Shown: positions 11,320 to 22,850 of the stretch, one piece after another
Layout of the letters: each line of letters opens with the position of its first letter
Position numbering within the stretch: the first letter of the stretch is position 1
NCBI GenBank assembly: GCA_959347315.1
Contig: OY365810.1
Span: 24,952,604-25,016,603, forward strand
DNA length: 64,000 nucleotides
Direction: 5' to 3'
Source of the DNA: Bimastos eiseni
Taxonomy: Eukaryota; Annelida; Clitellata; Crassiclitellata; Lumbricidae
Program-made: the position numbers and the translations under genes
The notes under the pieces: model-generated
The model's input: only the letters and a program-made list of their open reading frames with translations
What the model was told of the DNA's origin: nothing
Database searches by the model: none

Positions 11320-12085
11320 CCAATATATATATGTATGCATGTATGTATGTATGTACGTATGTATGTATATATATATGACTTTGAATGTATGTATGTATGT
11401 ATATATATATGTATATATGAATTTAAATGTATGTATGTACGTATATATGTATGCATATATATATGACTTTGAATGTATGTTTGTATGTATATATGTATAT
11501 ATATATATATGACTTTGAATGTATGTATGTATATATATATATGTATATATATGACTTTGAATGTATGTGTGTATGTATATATGTATATAGATATGACTTT
11601 GAATGTATGTATGTATGTATATATGTATATATATATGACTTTGAATGTATGTGTGTATGTATATATGTATATATATATGACTTTGAATGTATTCATGTAT
11701 GTACGTATGTACGTATGTATGTATGTATATATATATGACTTTGAATGTATGCATGTATGTATATATGTAAATATATATATGACTTTGAATGTATGCATGA
11801 ATGTATGTATGTACCTATGTATGACGGTATATATACATGACTTTGAATGTATGCATGTGTGTATGTATGTACGTATGTATGTATGTATATATATATGACT
11901 TTGAATGTATGTATTTATGTATGTATGTATGTATGTACGTATGTATGTATGTATGTATATATATATGACTTTGTATGTATGTATTTATGTATGTATATAT
12001 GAATTTGAATGTATGCATGTATGTATGTATGTATGTATGTATGTATATATGACATTGAATGTATGTATGTATGTATGCATGTACT
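11320..12085. repeat. compound satellite: TGACTTTGAA punctuating TA/GTAT runs
   Basis: About 765 bp in which a TGACTTTGAATGTATG block recurs roughly every 41-70 bp (for example near 11377, 11465, 11511, 11554, 11595, 11636, 11679, 11737, 11781, 11840 and 11897), separated by TATA and GTAT runs. It is more regular than a simple microsatellite and matches the left block at 4068-4384. Confidence 0.9.
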
Positions 12086-12811
12086 TTTCTATAGCGTCTG
12101 CTAGGATTTCAACGTAGGTGCTATAGAAATTGTGATTTTGGAGTAATTGTTGGCAACCCAACCAGTTTCTCTTGCAGCTAGTCACAACGACCGTCAGCGA
12201 TCTATCGACTCCAGTGCTGGATGCTGTTGGCAGACTCTATGTCTAAGGAAGCGCGGGATGATTAAAAATAGAAGCAGATGCTAGACGTGGAAGAATAAAA
12301 AAGGATGACGGCAGTGGGGAGTGGCAGAACAGGCATGGTGTTTGAAGAGGCGGATGAAGTCACATACAGGGCTAATGATCACGGATAAAACAGGAGAACG
12401 AGGACTAACATGGAAACCGGAGACGACCAAAGCTTTAAAAGGGCCAGACAAAAGAGTCCGAAATTATGGGGGTCATTCGTACATATGACCAAAATTCTGA
12501 GGGGATTTTCCACGCTGGCGACCCTTGCGGTCGACTCAAGGGTTGAGGGCTCTGGACAGCGGCGACATCTGAACACTGGTTGAACTGCCTCTGCTGATAG
12601 GGCGCATTCTATTATAAACGAGATTACATCAGCCATGAATATTGAAACGGAACCATTTCAATTTATGACAGATCCATTTCCCGTTGTCCCGTAAAAATAT
12701 ATCGCGTTTAGACGGTTGTAGGCATTGTAAGAATAAACGATAAATTATGGCTTTATATAAACTCTAGCCTAACTGAAAATACTAGGCCTAGGCCCTTTTA
12801 CCTTTTCGCTC
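12086..12811. other. no gene seen
   Basis: Low-repeat sequence with no convincing coding frame. The minus-strand ORF at 12379-12636 has no recognisable domain or flanking splice support. Confidence 0.5.
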
Positions 12812-12817
12812 CTGTAT

Positions 12818-13160
12818 GGTTTCTTCTTCTTCTTCTTCTTCTTCTTCTTCTTCTTCTTCTTCTTCTTCTTCTTCTTCTTCTTCTTCTTCTTCTTCTTCTT
12901 CTTCTTCTTCTTCTTCTTCTTCTTCTTCTTCTTCTTCTTCTTCTTCTTCNNNNNNNNNNNNNNNNNNNNNNNNNNNNNNNNNNNNNNNNNNNNNNNNNNN
13001 NNNNNNNNNNNNNNNNNNNNNNNNNNNNNNNNNNNNNNNNNNNNNNNNNNNNNNNNNNNNNNNNNNNNNNNNNNNNNNNNNNNNNNNNNNNNNNNNNNNN
13101 NNNNNNNNNNNNNNNNNNNNNNNNNNNNNNNNNNNNNNNNNNNNNNNNNCTTCTTCTCTG
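12818..13160. repeat. (TTC)n array containing a 200-N assembly gap
   Basis: About 130 bp of uninterrupted TTC run into exactly 200 N (12950-13149), and TTC resumes on the far side. The round gap size suggests a placeholder, so the true array length is unknown. The 129-residue serine ORF is an artefact. Confidence 0.95.
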
Positions 13161-13706
13161 CTTTATCTACAGACTTCTCTTACGAGCACGAGCGAATGCA
13201 CGTGAGGCCTATAATATATGATCCTACATTCACATCTACGTATTTAGGCTCCATAGATGAATGTGTGCGTGTGAATATTTTCTACGCCTGTGTAAAGAGC
13301 ACGTGTGCATTTATATGTCCTTAAATAATACATCTCTCTCTCTCTCTCTCTCTATCATCGTGGCTTCCGGCAATCAACTTCTACGCCATTGGTCAGAGAT
13401 TTCTTGGCAGTCAAAAGTCACCAGGATGATGAAGTCATTGACTTATTTCCACAAGGTGATTCTGAGTCAGTTAGGAACCAGAAGCAGAAAAGACGTCGTG
13501 CAAAACTACAGTGAACTTGATAAGACATTATTCATCTGGCTTACGAAACAATTAGCCTATCTCTGGTTGACAAGAGAAGATTTAGCATTTCCCACGCATC
13601 GTTTTCCACTGTAGTTGGATCTGTGACCGACAGGACTAAATTCTCCTGGTGAGCTTTGCTATTCTCAATATTGCAAATAATTTTGTAAATAATCATTGAG
13701 ACTGAA
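13161..13706. other. no gene seen
   Basis: Contains a short (CT)n run at 13330-13352 and otherwise unremarkable sequence. The plus-strand ORF at 13261-13614 has no recognisable domain. Confidence 0.5.
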
Positions 13707-13881
13707 CTTGGTGGCCGATTGGTACGAGCGTTCGGCCTATAGAAGTTATTAGGTTGGGACCGTGAACAAGTCCTATATATCTATACGCCCACACATGCCC
13801 TGAAATTGTATCTGCGCCACTGATGTCTGTCGTTATGGCGTGTGTGCGCTTCTGAACTTTTGAAGAAGGGTAATGTCAAAA
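13707..13881 (+). mobile_element. SINE-A, old degenerate copy
   Basis: The blocks GGTGGCCGATTGGTACGAGC, GGGACCGTGAACAAGTCC, GTGTGTGCGCTTCTGA and GAAGAAGGGTAATGTCAAA occur in the SINE-A order. The B-box region is lost or deleted. Confidence 0.5.
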
Positions 13882-14370
13882 TGCTGTTGTGATGAATCGT
13901 ATTGCCAACCAAATCCATAGTGATGCTAATTCTTTACTTAGCAATGCAAAGCCTATGACTATCTGATACTATTATCTTCGAATTAAAATTTTATCGTATT
14001 AATCAGTTTAAATTTTCTGAATATATAGTAATCGTAATAGGCCTACACCGATCCTCACTGGGTGGTGAGCAAGATTGCCTGCTGTCTCGGTCTCAAGGTC
14101 GAGGTAGTGTCTCGATTTTTAGAAACTGTCTTGAAGTGAAAGTTTTGTTCTGTCTCGAACAAGCAGTCTCGATAAGTTTCGCGTTAACTGTCTTAAAATC
14201 TTGCGCTAGAAACTGAAACCGGAATCTACGAGAAACGGTAATTCTGGTTAACGCGCAAGTCACATGATACTGAAATCAAATCAATTATCTTAAAGTGGAA
14301 AAATGTCTGAGAGAACCTGAAATTGTAAAGTTTCCTTTTACGCAATTTGAAGTTATTGACAAAAAATAGC
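13882..14370. other. possible upstream region of the neuropeptide gene
   Basis: AT-rich sequence without repeats that I recognise. It contains one AGGCCTA word and a short GTCTCG-rich patch at 14085-14175. No TATA box can be assigned with confidence. Confidence 0.3.
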
Positions 14371-14442
14371 TATGCCGTGTCGTTGGTCATTGATGTAAAA
14401 CCACCATGACCGAAGCGATCGGAACAGCTTCAACTTCTCAGG
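14371..14442 (+). other. putative 5' exon ending in a strong splice donor
   Basis: CTCAGG is followed by GTGAGTAAG, a near-consensus 5' splice site at 14443. About 490 bp downstream, TTTGACTGCTTTAG forms a plausible acceptor ending at 14930, just before the neuropeptide-precursor exon. The start of this exon is not defined. It contains ATGACCGAAGCG at 14406. If that ATG is used, the spliced frame would not be the peptide frame, so I favour a 5' untranslated exon. Confidence 0.4.
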
Positions 14443-14957
14443 GTGAGTAAGGATATGCGCAAAATTTATAATTTCCTTTGGTATTTGATATCGAATTTGC
14501 TTGTTTAAAATCGTCTAGAAGATTTCAGTAAGTATCTAGGTAAGTACCTAGGCCTATAAAGCAAGACGTCGTAGCACAATTATTGCCTCTACCATACAAT
14601 TCCAACCATTAGACCCGGGATGGAATAAGGCAGTTTCGCGACCTTCCTTTTCGGTCCATAAAAACCATATAATCGGTGACCGGCGTCATCTGTTTATACG
14701 ATTTGCTTTGCTTATCTGTAAATGCACTTAACCTACTAGACAACAGTTTGATATATTATTGGGTTCTATGCCCTTAAATATATTCGTAGGCCTATTATTA
14801 TTATTGGCTACAAAGTTGAATGATCATTTGGAAACTGACTGCAATAACTTGTGATTCAGATGAATAGATTTACAGATAATGCTACTTTGGTTAAGTGGTA
14901 ACTAATCAACGTAATATTTGACTGCTTTAGACTCCAGAGTCTTGCAAGAGGAAAGAA

Positions 14958-15338
14958 ATGTCGTCATCGTGGCTTCTCATCTTGCTTCTTTTTGCGCAGA
15001 CGATTTTGCTAGAGACCCAACAGATTCAGTTCAGTCACGGATGGAGTCCCGGATTTGGAATTGGAAAAAGAACTCCACCCATTTCAACCTATCCCTACAG
15101 CATTCCTCTCTCCATCGGCAATCCATCCTCCTCCCTTTCGCCATCCATTCCCTGCTCGTCTTGCACGACTGTACCATTTTTAGCAGTCTATTCCAGCCGT
15201 TTCTCAGCGTGTCGACTCTGCCATTACCTGTCATTCCTCAGCGACGTTATTTGTCGGCCGAAAACGAGAAACAAAAGGTGGTTTTCGCATGACGTTTCCC
15301 GCACATCTTCGGAATTACCTACTGATCGTCAATGCTAA
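14958..15338 (+). CDS. candidate GnRH/AKH/corazonin-superfamily neuropeptide precursor
   Basis: A 126-residue ORF from a true ATG in a good context (AAGAAATGT), 27 bp after a splice-acceptor-like site at 14930. Residues 1-21 form a secretion signal (MSSSWLLILLLFAQT...). It is followed at once by QIQFSHGWSPGFGI (residues 22-35) and GKR (36-38), the amidation and dibasic-cleavage signal. The mature peptide would be pGlu-blocked and amidated, with the FS(x)GWxPG core seen in protostome GnRH-type peptides and GW in AKH, corazonin and echinoderm GnRH types. The layout of signal peptide, peptide and GKR at the very N-terminus is typical of this superfamily. The remainder (39-126) has six cysteines (66, 69, 85, 88, 99, 126) and a second dibasic site (KR 106-107), resembling an associated peptide, but I do not recognise it. 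Signal cleavage might instead be after A13, giving a longer pGlu peptide. The frame after GKR could be partly intronic, since a second frame is also open here. Confidence 0.6.
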   Translation: MSSSWLLILLLFAQTILLETQQIQFSHGWSPGFGIGKRTPPISTYPYSIPLSIGNPSSSLSPSIPCSSCTTVPFLAVYSSRFSACRLCHYLSFLSDVICRPKTRNKRWFSHDVSRTSSELPTDRQC

Positions 15339-15915
15339 ATCAGATAAGGTGATTTTTAAAATTTCTGAATATTCCAGATTTAGATCATATAAATAGCTAT
15401 GCCTATTTAAACAAAGACAAAGCGATAACAGACTATCATTGACCTAATACCCGGTATTTACCAGAATGACATCATGTGCTTGACTTCCGAGTGTCGCCAT
15501 AGAAGTTTTGATGTTACAATTACGACTATGATCGGAAGACAATTAGGCCTATAAGTAGCCTAATAATGTTCTCGATCAATATCGAACTGAACGAAAACTT
15601 CTTAACAACGATCTTCAGACCGACCTATTATACGTAGCCTAGCTTAGACGTATAGGCCTAGCGAAATAATAGATTTAGGCAACGGGCTGTATGCGAGTTC
15701 AACACCCACAAATACACCGTAGGCCTATTACGTGTATGTATACTGAACTGGTCATCTGTATATTATTACAAATAGTGTCTGGCTGGCAACAACTTAATTT
15801 CCGGAAGTAGGGCGACTGAAGCGCTTTAAATCTCGAGAGATTAGAACGGTGCTTGGACAAGAATGACGTCGTCATCGTCAGTCGATTGAAGGTCATGGGA
15901 ATGCAATGGAATACA
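15339..15915. other. 3' flank of the neuropeptide exon
   Basis: Just past the stop, AAG|GTGATT at 15348 could be a splice donor in the 3' UTR. No AATAAA is obvious nearby. Several AGGCCTA words occur between 15545 and 15725. Nothing else is recognised. Confidence 0.35.
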
Positions 15916-17030
<1,115 letters not shown>

Positions 17031-17545
17031 ACACTGAAATGCGCCATTGAACAGCGGTGAGAGGCGCTATATAAATTTTCAAATATGATTGATGAACTGT
17101 TTCTATAACGCGTCCTTTAAGTAAGACTCTGTTTTATTAAAGCGCTCTAAATAAATGATAGTTGTATTGTATTGTATATAAACGATAACATTGACGCCTT
17201 TTCATTACCTCAGACCTAGAACCCAACAGGTTTTACGTATTCAAAATCCCCTTACCTAGTGTGAGGATGCGCCCACCTCTTAGTCCAAATTTATTAACCC
17301 GGTTTTACCCTACTCGATCAACAAAATCATGACCATTTCTAGAATTTCGAATAAGGTTTTAACTAGCTTGTCTGACCAATAACTTAACCAGTGGAAATGG
17401 TCTAATTCATAAGCTATTAAGCTTATAATCGAAAGCATAATTATCACACATTATAAATACTTTATCACGAATGCCCATCATAACAAATGCACATCAAATC
17501 ACTGACCTAAAGTGGCGCTACATAAATACTTGATTACGAATGCAC
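17031..17545 (+). mobile_element. cluster of L2-like LINE/SINE 3' tails
   Basis: Three related ends lie in the same orientation: GAGGCGCTATATAAATTTTC near 17070, TTAAAGCGCTCTAAATAAAT near 17135 (followed by TTGTATTGTATTGTAT), and AAAGTGGCGCTACATAAATA near 17510. The GCGCTATATAAAT plus short tandem tail is the usual 3' terminus of L2-group LINEs and SINEs that share it. No coding part is left. Confidence 0.5.
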
Positions 17546-18544
17546 ATCATATCAATGCACATTATAACAATGTACTCGGCATCAATCGACGACGGCTGTG
17601 CGTCGCCTATCCGTAAATCCGGTTATATCGAGACAGCCAGAGACCGATGAGGGAGATAAGAGAGGCACCCGAAGAATGATAAGCACGCTGAAACAGACAG
17701 CAGGCATGGATTGGAAAGACAGGAATTAGATGCAGCACAGCCGACAGATATGATCAAGGAAGTGCATTCAGAATTTCAGATACAAGGGAACCAGCGCTAG
17801 GGAAAGGGTCTGCTCCGTACAAGTTTTATTCGCGTCACAACCAGAGTAAGGTATACATGTATAGTCAGATGCTATTGTCATCCCTTAGATCTCTGTAAAG
17901 CTCTGCAGTAAGCAGTCTCTGCCCGAGTGCCCAATGCACTACACTACAATACACTACAGTGTAACAAAATACGAATATAATACAGATGCAATACTGCCTG
18001 AAATTCAATTACAATATAATGCAATTCGATGTAGGATTTTGCATACACAAGTCTGCGATCGATTGGTCCAAGACGATTAGGCCTACTCTGTAAGAATTGT
18101 GAGACAATTCTTCGCATAGGCCTACAATGTATAGCGTCATCAACCGATGCTAAGTCATTTTATAATGGCGCATAATAAATAAATAAAATATTGAATAATA
18201 AAAGAATATATGATTAATGCACCGTAGTACAGTACTGTATAGAAGACCAAGCTATGCAGTACATCATGGAAATGGTGATTTTTATGGTAGACCTGAATAA
18301 CTCACCTGAAATTCAAAGTAGGCTTACAAAGTAAAGAAATGAAGCGAGGCATCGTGTCATATAGCCTAGGCCTGGTGGCCTATCTATAAAACACGGACAT
18401 TTCAGAAGAATGGTTCAGATTTAACGCAAGAAGATTATATGTTGAGTGAAATCAGACTCATGCATACAAGACATGACACGGTTGTACTCGAAGAATAAAA
18501 TTCTGTAATTGTAGTCAAAGTGAACTGTGAAACTGAGGTGCAGC
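17546..18544. other. no gene seen
   Basis: AT-rich. There is a weak TGGCGCATAATAAATAAA tail-like end at 18160-18190 and AGGCCTAC words near 18080 and 18118. Confidence 0.45.
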
Positions 18545-18552
18545 TTACATGG

Positions 18553-18598
<46 letters not shown>

Positions 18599-18690
18599 AC
18601 GGACGATTTCTAGATTGCCGTAACGCAGCCATACCGCTACAAGGGCGCTTTAATGGGTGATACGGGTATGCCTGCACGTACAAGAGCCAT
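18545..18690 (-). mobile_element. retroposon 3' end with (AAT)n tail, copy 1
   Basis: On the minus strand, TATGGCTGCGTTACGG runs through TCTAGAAATCGTCCGTGTAA into about 14 AAT units. The same block, with its own AAT array, is at 40145-40270. The trinucleotide array is therefore part of, or grew from, the element's tail. Confidence 0.65.
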
Positions 18691-19700
18691 TCTGTTTGAA
18701 TGCCAAGTTTGTTCAATGTTCAAGTCGTAGTTTTACATGGACAAAAGTTGAAATCACTTTGTCGTAGTCTTTCCAAAATGGATCGTATTGCAGGCAGATA
18801 AATTTCGAATTACAAGAAAATGCGCTATACAATTTGCTTCTATTTGTAGAGACGAATGCGTAAGAATTACACTGTGGAAGCAAAGCGTCGTTTGTTCGGT
18901 GGAATTGTTCGGATGAGATCGGACGACGGGATAACAGCAGGAAACGAATGAGAATTATTTCCATCCCTGGTCTACTCCGCATGCGCAATAGCAACGACAA
19001 TGACATTACAGAAATTACTGGCCCATTCCAACAAAAGACGGCAACAACAACGACGCCATCTATACTCACTAATATGATTTTGCATACTAATCTAGGTCAC
19101 AGAGGATCACATAATTTTATGTGCAGCACATTATCATAGGATAACATCATTAATGTAATTTTAAAAACTGAAGTTAATAATTTAAAATGTGGGTGTATAG
19201 ATAAATTGAATAAATAAATAAATACAAATATAAATTATATTACATAAAGTGGCATACAGACAAACCTGCAGAGTATTGTTCTTCCCAAAAACAAAACAAT
19301 GGAGAATAAAGCACCGTGAACAACAACACCGGAATACGTTTGTGACAAGCGACAGTCCGAAATTTAATTAGGTTTTAAGTGGCAATTGAATTTCATCAAC
19401 TGTCTGATAACCATAAATTTAAGAGACATTCAGTATAAAAATGCTATTTGCGATCATATTGGCCTATCCCATCAATTTATTGGTCCAAGCAACTGTAGAA
19501 AGTAACATTTCGCAGTAGGCTACTAAGAACACCATATTGAGTTGTCTGTTTTAGGCATAGTTAGACATTAGTTTTACAGCTTGTATACCTATTACAAATA
19601 CATGAGCACATTCAGACACCCGTGCATAAGGACTGATATAGTCCAAACGTCATATATACATATATTTTGTATATATATACTCATACACCATAAATTATAT
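18691..19700. other. no gene seen
   Basis: Mixed AT-rich sequence. The minus ORF at 18713-19069 has no domain or splice support. A GAATAAATAAATAAATA run is at 19207-19225. Confidence 0.5.
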
Positions 19701-19707
19701 ATATATC

Positions 19708-19752
<45 letters not shown>
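19701..19752. repeat. (AT)n array
   Basis: Nearly pure AT dinucleotides. Confidence 0.95.
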
Positions 19753-19754
<2 letters not shown>

Positions 19755-20429
19755 TATCACTGACAAGGATTCGTAACAATCTAATGAAACGGAACACGAT
19801 GAAAGACGGGGAATATTCCTTTGAATATACAGAAGTATATATGGTTGCTATAGAATGGCTGCTGTTGTCACAGCTGCTGCTGATGAAACTCGTGTTTCAA
19901 ACGTTTTTCACCACCCCTCTCATCCATGTTTTCTCAAATGGCCACTGTCGGCTAGTTGTCCGTGTACCTTAATGCGTCTGGGGTATTTTTAGACGCATCG
20001 TTTCATCAGGGCCAAAAAGGCAACAGTGATGGGTATGTTTATGTGTTTCTGAGACAGATAGGCTGATGTGAACGCAGTTTAACCTATTTCGACTGTAACC
20101 AGAGCTTCCCATTTGAGGCAAGCGAGCGAGGGGGCGATCTTTGTCCTTGGTCGCTCGCCAAACAAAGGTCTGCTCGAGCGGTACATCGCTTAAGTAGCTA
20201 AATGGGTTGTAGCCCACCGTTGGTCGTCGCTCCACGAGTTAGACTTCAGAGATTTCAAGACGAATCTGGGTTCAGACCATTATTTATGTACATAATTTAC
20301 ATTACTTTTATTTGTTTACTTGTGACAGCGCAGTGATTGCATTTTGTGACTTAGTGACTGCTCACTGATCACTCCAATCTCGTACTTGTAAGATGATTGA
20401 AAATTGCAACATGATTGACATCTACGGCA
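19753..20429. other. no gene seen
   Basis: Nothing recognised; no coding-like frame or repeat family. Confidence 0.5.
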
Positions 20430-20438
20430 TTTGTAACG

Positions 20439-20770
20439 AATGTCCGCTCGATAATCCGAAGGTTCGATAGTCCGAACATTAATTTAACTAGATGTCGGAT
20501 TAATTGATAAACAGAATGCGTAAAATGGGAGCTGGATTGACATGAAAAGAATCATACCTAAATGGGTACTGGATGAATGAAAAGAATGGTGCAATCCAGT
20601 TCGAGCGAAACATATTTATTTTCATCAATCCAGCTACGATTAAATCCACAGTCTTACCACCTATCGACCGGACGCCATGAACTCTTCGGACTATCGAACC
20701 TTCGGACTATCGAACCTTCGGACTATCGAACCTTCGGACTATCGAACCTTTGGACTATGGCCATAGAACC
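20439..20770. mobile_element. 332-bp MITE with inverted ends and 9-bp direct repeats
   Basis: It is flanked by TTTGTAACG at 20430-20438 and 20771-20779. The left end carries AAGGTTCGATAGTCCGAA. The right end carries its inverse as five tandem copies of a 16-bp unit GGACTATCGAACCTTC. The interior contains two copies of a unit of about 35 bp (GCTGGATTGACATGAAAAGA-type) and an inverted third. The same unit fills the foldback element at 42041. A 9-bp duplication would fit Mutator-type transposition, but the ends are not a clean match. Confidence 0.6.
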
Positions 20771-20779
20771 TTTGTAACG

Positions 20780-21594
20780 TCACTAATTTCATGAATTATA
20801 TAGGACAAGCAAACAACATAGGTGATCAAGTCGATTAATAATATTGTACCAGAATCGTTTGGTACTATAATTAGTCCCTATGCATCTAATCGAATACAAT
20901 ACACAAGGCTCCAGAGGTGGACTGCGCATTGTTCGCCTATTCAATCCAGCGCAATCGATTTTAGGGCTATACAAAGTCATTTCTGACGGTTGCTCGTCAA
21001 ATATATTGCGATTAAAAATTTCGGTTGTGGTTAAGAAACTGGGAGGAAACGTACGTTAGTAGACGCACAGCATTTCTTTCGACCTGCATAGAGAATGTTA
21101 AGGCCACGCGTTAATCGTATGAATAATAAGAAATAGCTTTGAAAGAGGCCAGTAATTTCTGAAGGCGTTAGAATGATGATGTCAGAGGAAATAAGAAGTG
21201 GTGAACTTATATATTTAGGACATGGGGCTTATCAAGACAAGCCTGAAGACTCGTGTCAGATTAACACATCGAAATTCAGTTAAATTGATTAACACATAGA
21301 CACTTTCGCTTGCCCAATGTCCATTGACTATTCACTACCTGTTTGTCTCTTTCTACCTGTATCCCTCTCTGCATGTATCTCTCGCTGCCTGTAGCTCTCT
21401 GTCTGTGTCTGTCTGTGTTTTGCTATTAATGTGCAACTCTTGTTGGATCCGCAGAAATAGGGCTAGCGTGCGTTTGCATGCAAGTGGGTCAGAGTGCAGC
21501 GCCGATTTTGACCTGATTCTATTCATTTGAAATGCGTTTAAAATGAATACAAGAGATGCCCATTATTTTTATACATTCAATTATATATATTAAT
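20780..21594. other. no gene seen
   Basis: No recognised repeat. A CTGT/CTCT-rich patch spans 21340-21420. Confidence 0.5.
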
Positions 21595-21765
21595 ATAATC
21601 ATAGCCATAACCATCGTTTTTTTTATTAATCCAGCCATACAAACAATAGGCAATTACAGAGTTCAATTAGCAAATGTAGAATGATAGGGAATAATAGGGA
21701 AACGATAATACCCCCAAGGAATCGTATGTCCCGCTGTCAGGGTAACCCTTTCATATTTTAAGTTT
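21595..21765 (-). mobile_element. LINE 3' UTR fragment, copy 2
   Basis: Read on the minus strand, ACCCTGACAGCGGGACATAC aligns with the hairpin module of the LINE 3' UTRs at 4450-4530 and 62240-62290. The end runs into CGATGGTTATGGCTATG, the same TTATGG-type tail as the 62.1-kb copy. It is a 5'-truncated insertion without coding sequence. Confidence 0.6.
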
Positions 21766-22135
21766 ACAGCAGCTGTTTATGAGAACATACTTAGTGATAC
21801 AGGAGAACGAAGTGGCTAATTGCTTAGCCAGCTAATTAGCAAATTGTCAATCATGTACAATGAACGTAAAACAAAAACGCACCGATCAAAAGCAAGAAAA
21901 TATGCGAAATATTAGCAAACTCAGGTGGTATTTCAGCAATGCGCAGTCAGTTAATTAGGTTATGCCAAGAGGTAAAAACGAAGTCTATGTTTAAAAAGAC
22001 ATAGGGCCTATGTGTGGCCCTAGGCGCAGGTCGCTAGGTAAATTATTGCAAGTTTTATCGATATATATTTATAAAAAAATACATATCGATATGATTTCTT
22101 TGTCTCACACACTCAATGTAGATAGCCTTTGACTC
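21766..22135. other. no gene seen
   Basis: AT-rich, unassigned. Confidence 0.5.
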
Positions 22136-22375
22136 TAAATAATATATATATAATATATATTATATATAAATATACTATATATATCTATGCACTTATACTG
22201 ACATATAGTGCATAGATAGTGCATATACTATTAATCAATTGACTGTATACATATATATAAAAAAAGTATCCAATAAGGAAATGAAGAAACATAGTTAAGT
22301 GCATATGACCTACATATATTGTCAGAAAATGGTATGCACCATGTATATACATGCAAATATATATATATATATGAC
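22136..22375. repeat. AT-rich palindromic dinucleotide region
   Basis: Several short (AT)n runs, with TATAGTGCATA repeated at 22205-22228. Confidence 0.7.
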
Positions 22376-22610
22376 GTACATACCTCGCTGACAGGCATAA
22401 CATATTTATGCTACGTGTGTGCGTGTGGCGTCAATTGATCGTCTGTTGTCGAAGTCCTTCTAGGTCGATGTTCAAAGGCAGAGGAGGTCATTTGGTTTCC
22501 AGTGCAAAGCATGATGAAGCGCCGGCTGACACGCTTCACTGATTTCGTGTCGACTCTCATCTCAAGTCAGTGATTATGAGTAATATGTCGACAGTCACAC
22601 AGACCAACGA
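22376..22610. other. no gene seen
   Basis: Nothing recognised. Confidence 0.5.
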
Positions 22611-22850
22611 ATGACACCCAGTGACACATGCGTCATGACACCTGGAACACAGACACTCACAGACGCCGACAAGTGCACAGACAGGCAGACCGACACAGAC
22701 TGAGACAAGAGACTGAGAGTTGTGCATCCATACTGGCGTATGCATATACGGACAAACAGACGAACGTATGCCTACAAGAAAGGCACAGACACAGACAGAA
22801 ACGCCGACAGAGAGACAGTGTAACACGCAGATAGGCAGATACAGAGGCGG
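22611..22850. repeat. degenerate (CAGA)n-like region
   Basis: ACAGACNGAC-type words dominate, but the array is heavily mutated. The Arg/His/Thr-rich ORFs across it are repeat artefacts. Confidence 0.7.

Noticed and set aside
13261..13614. 117-residue ORF
   Set aside because: Contains a (CT)n-encoded serine/leucine run and no domain.
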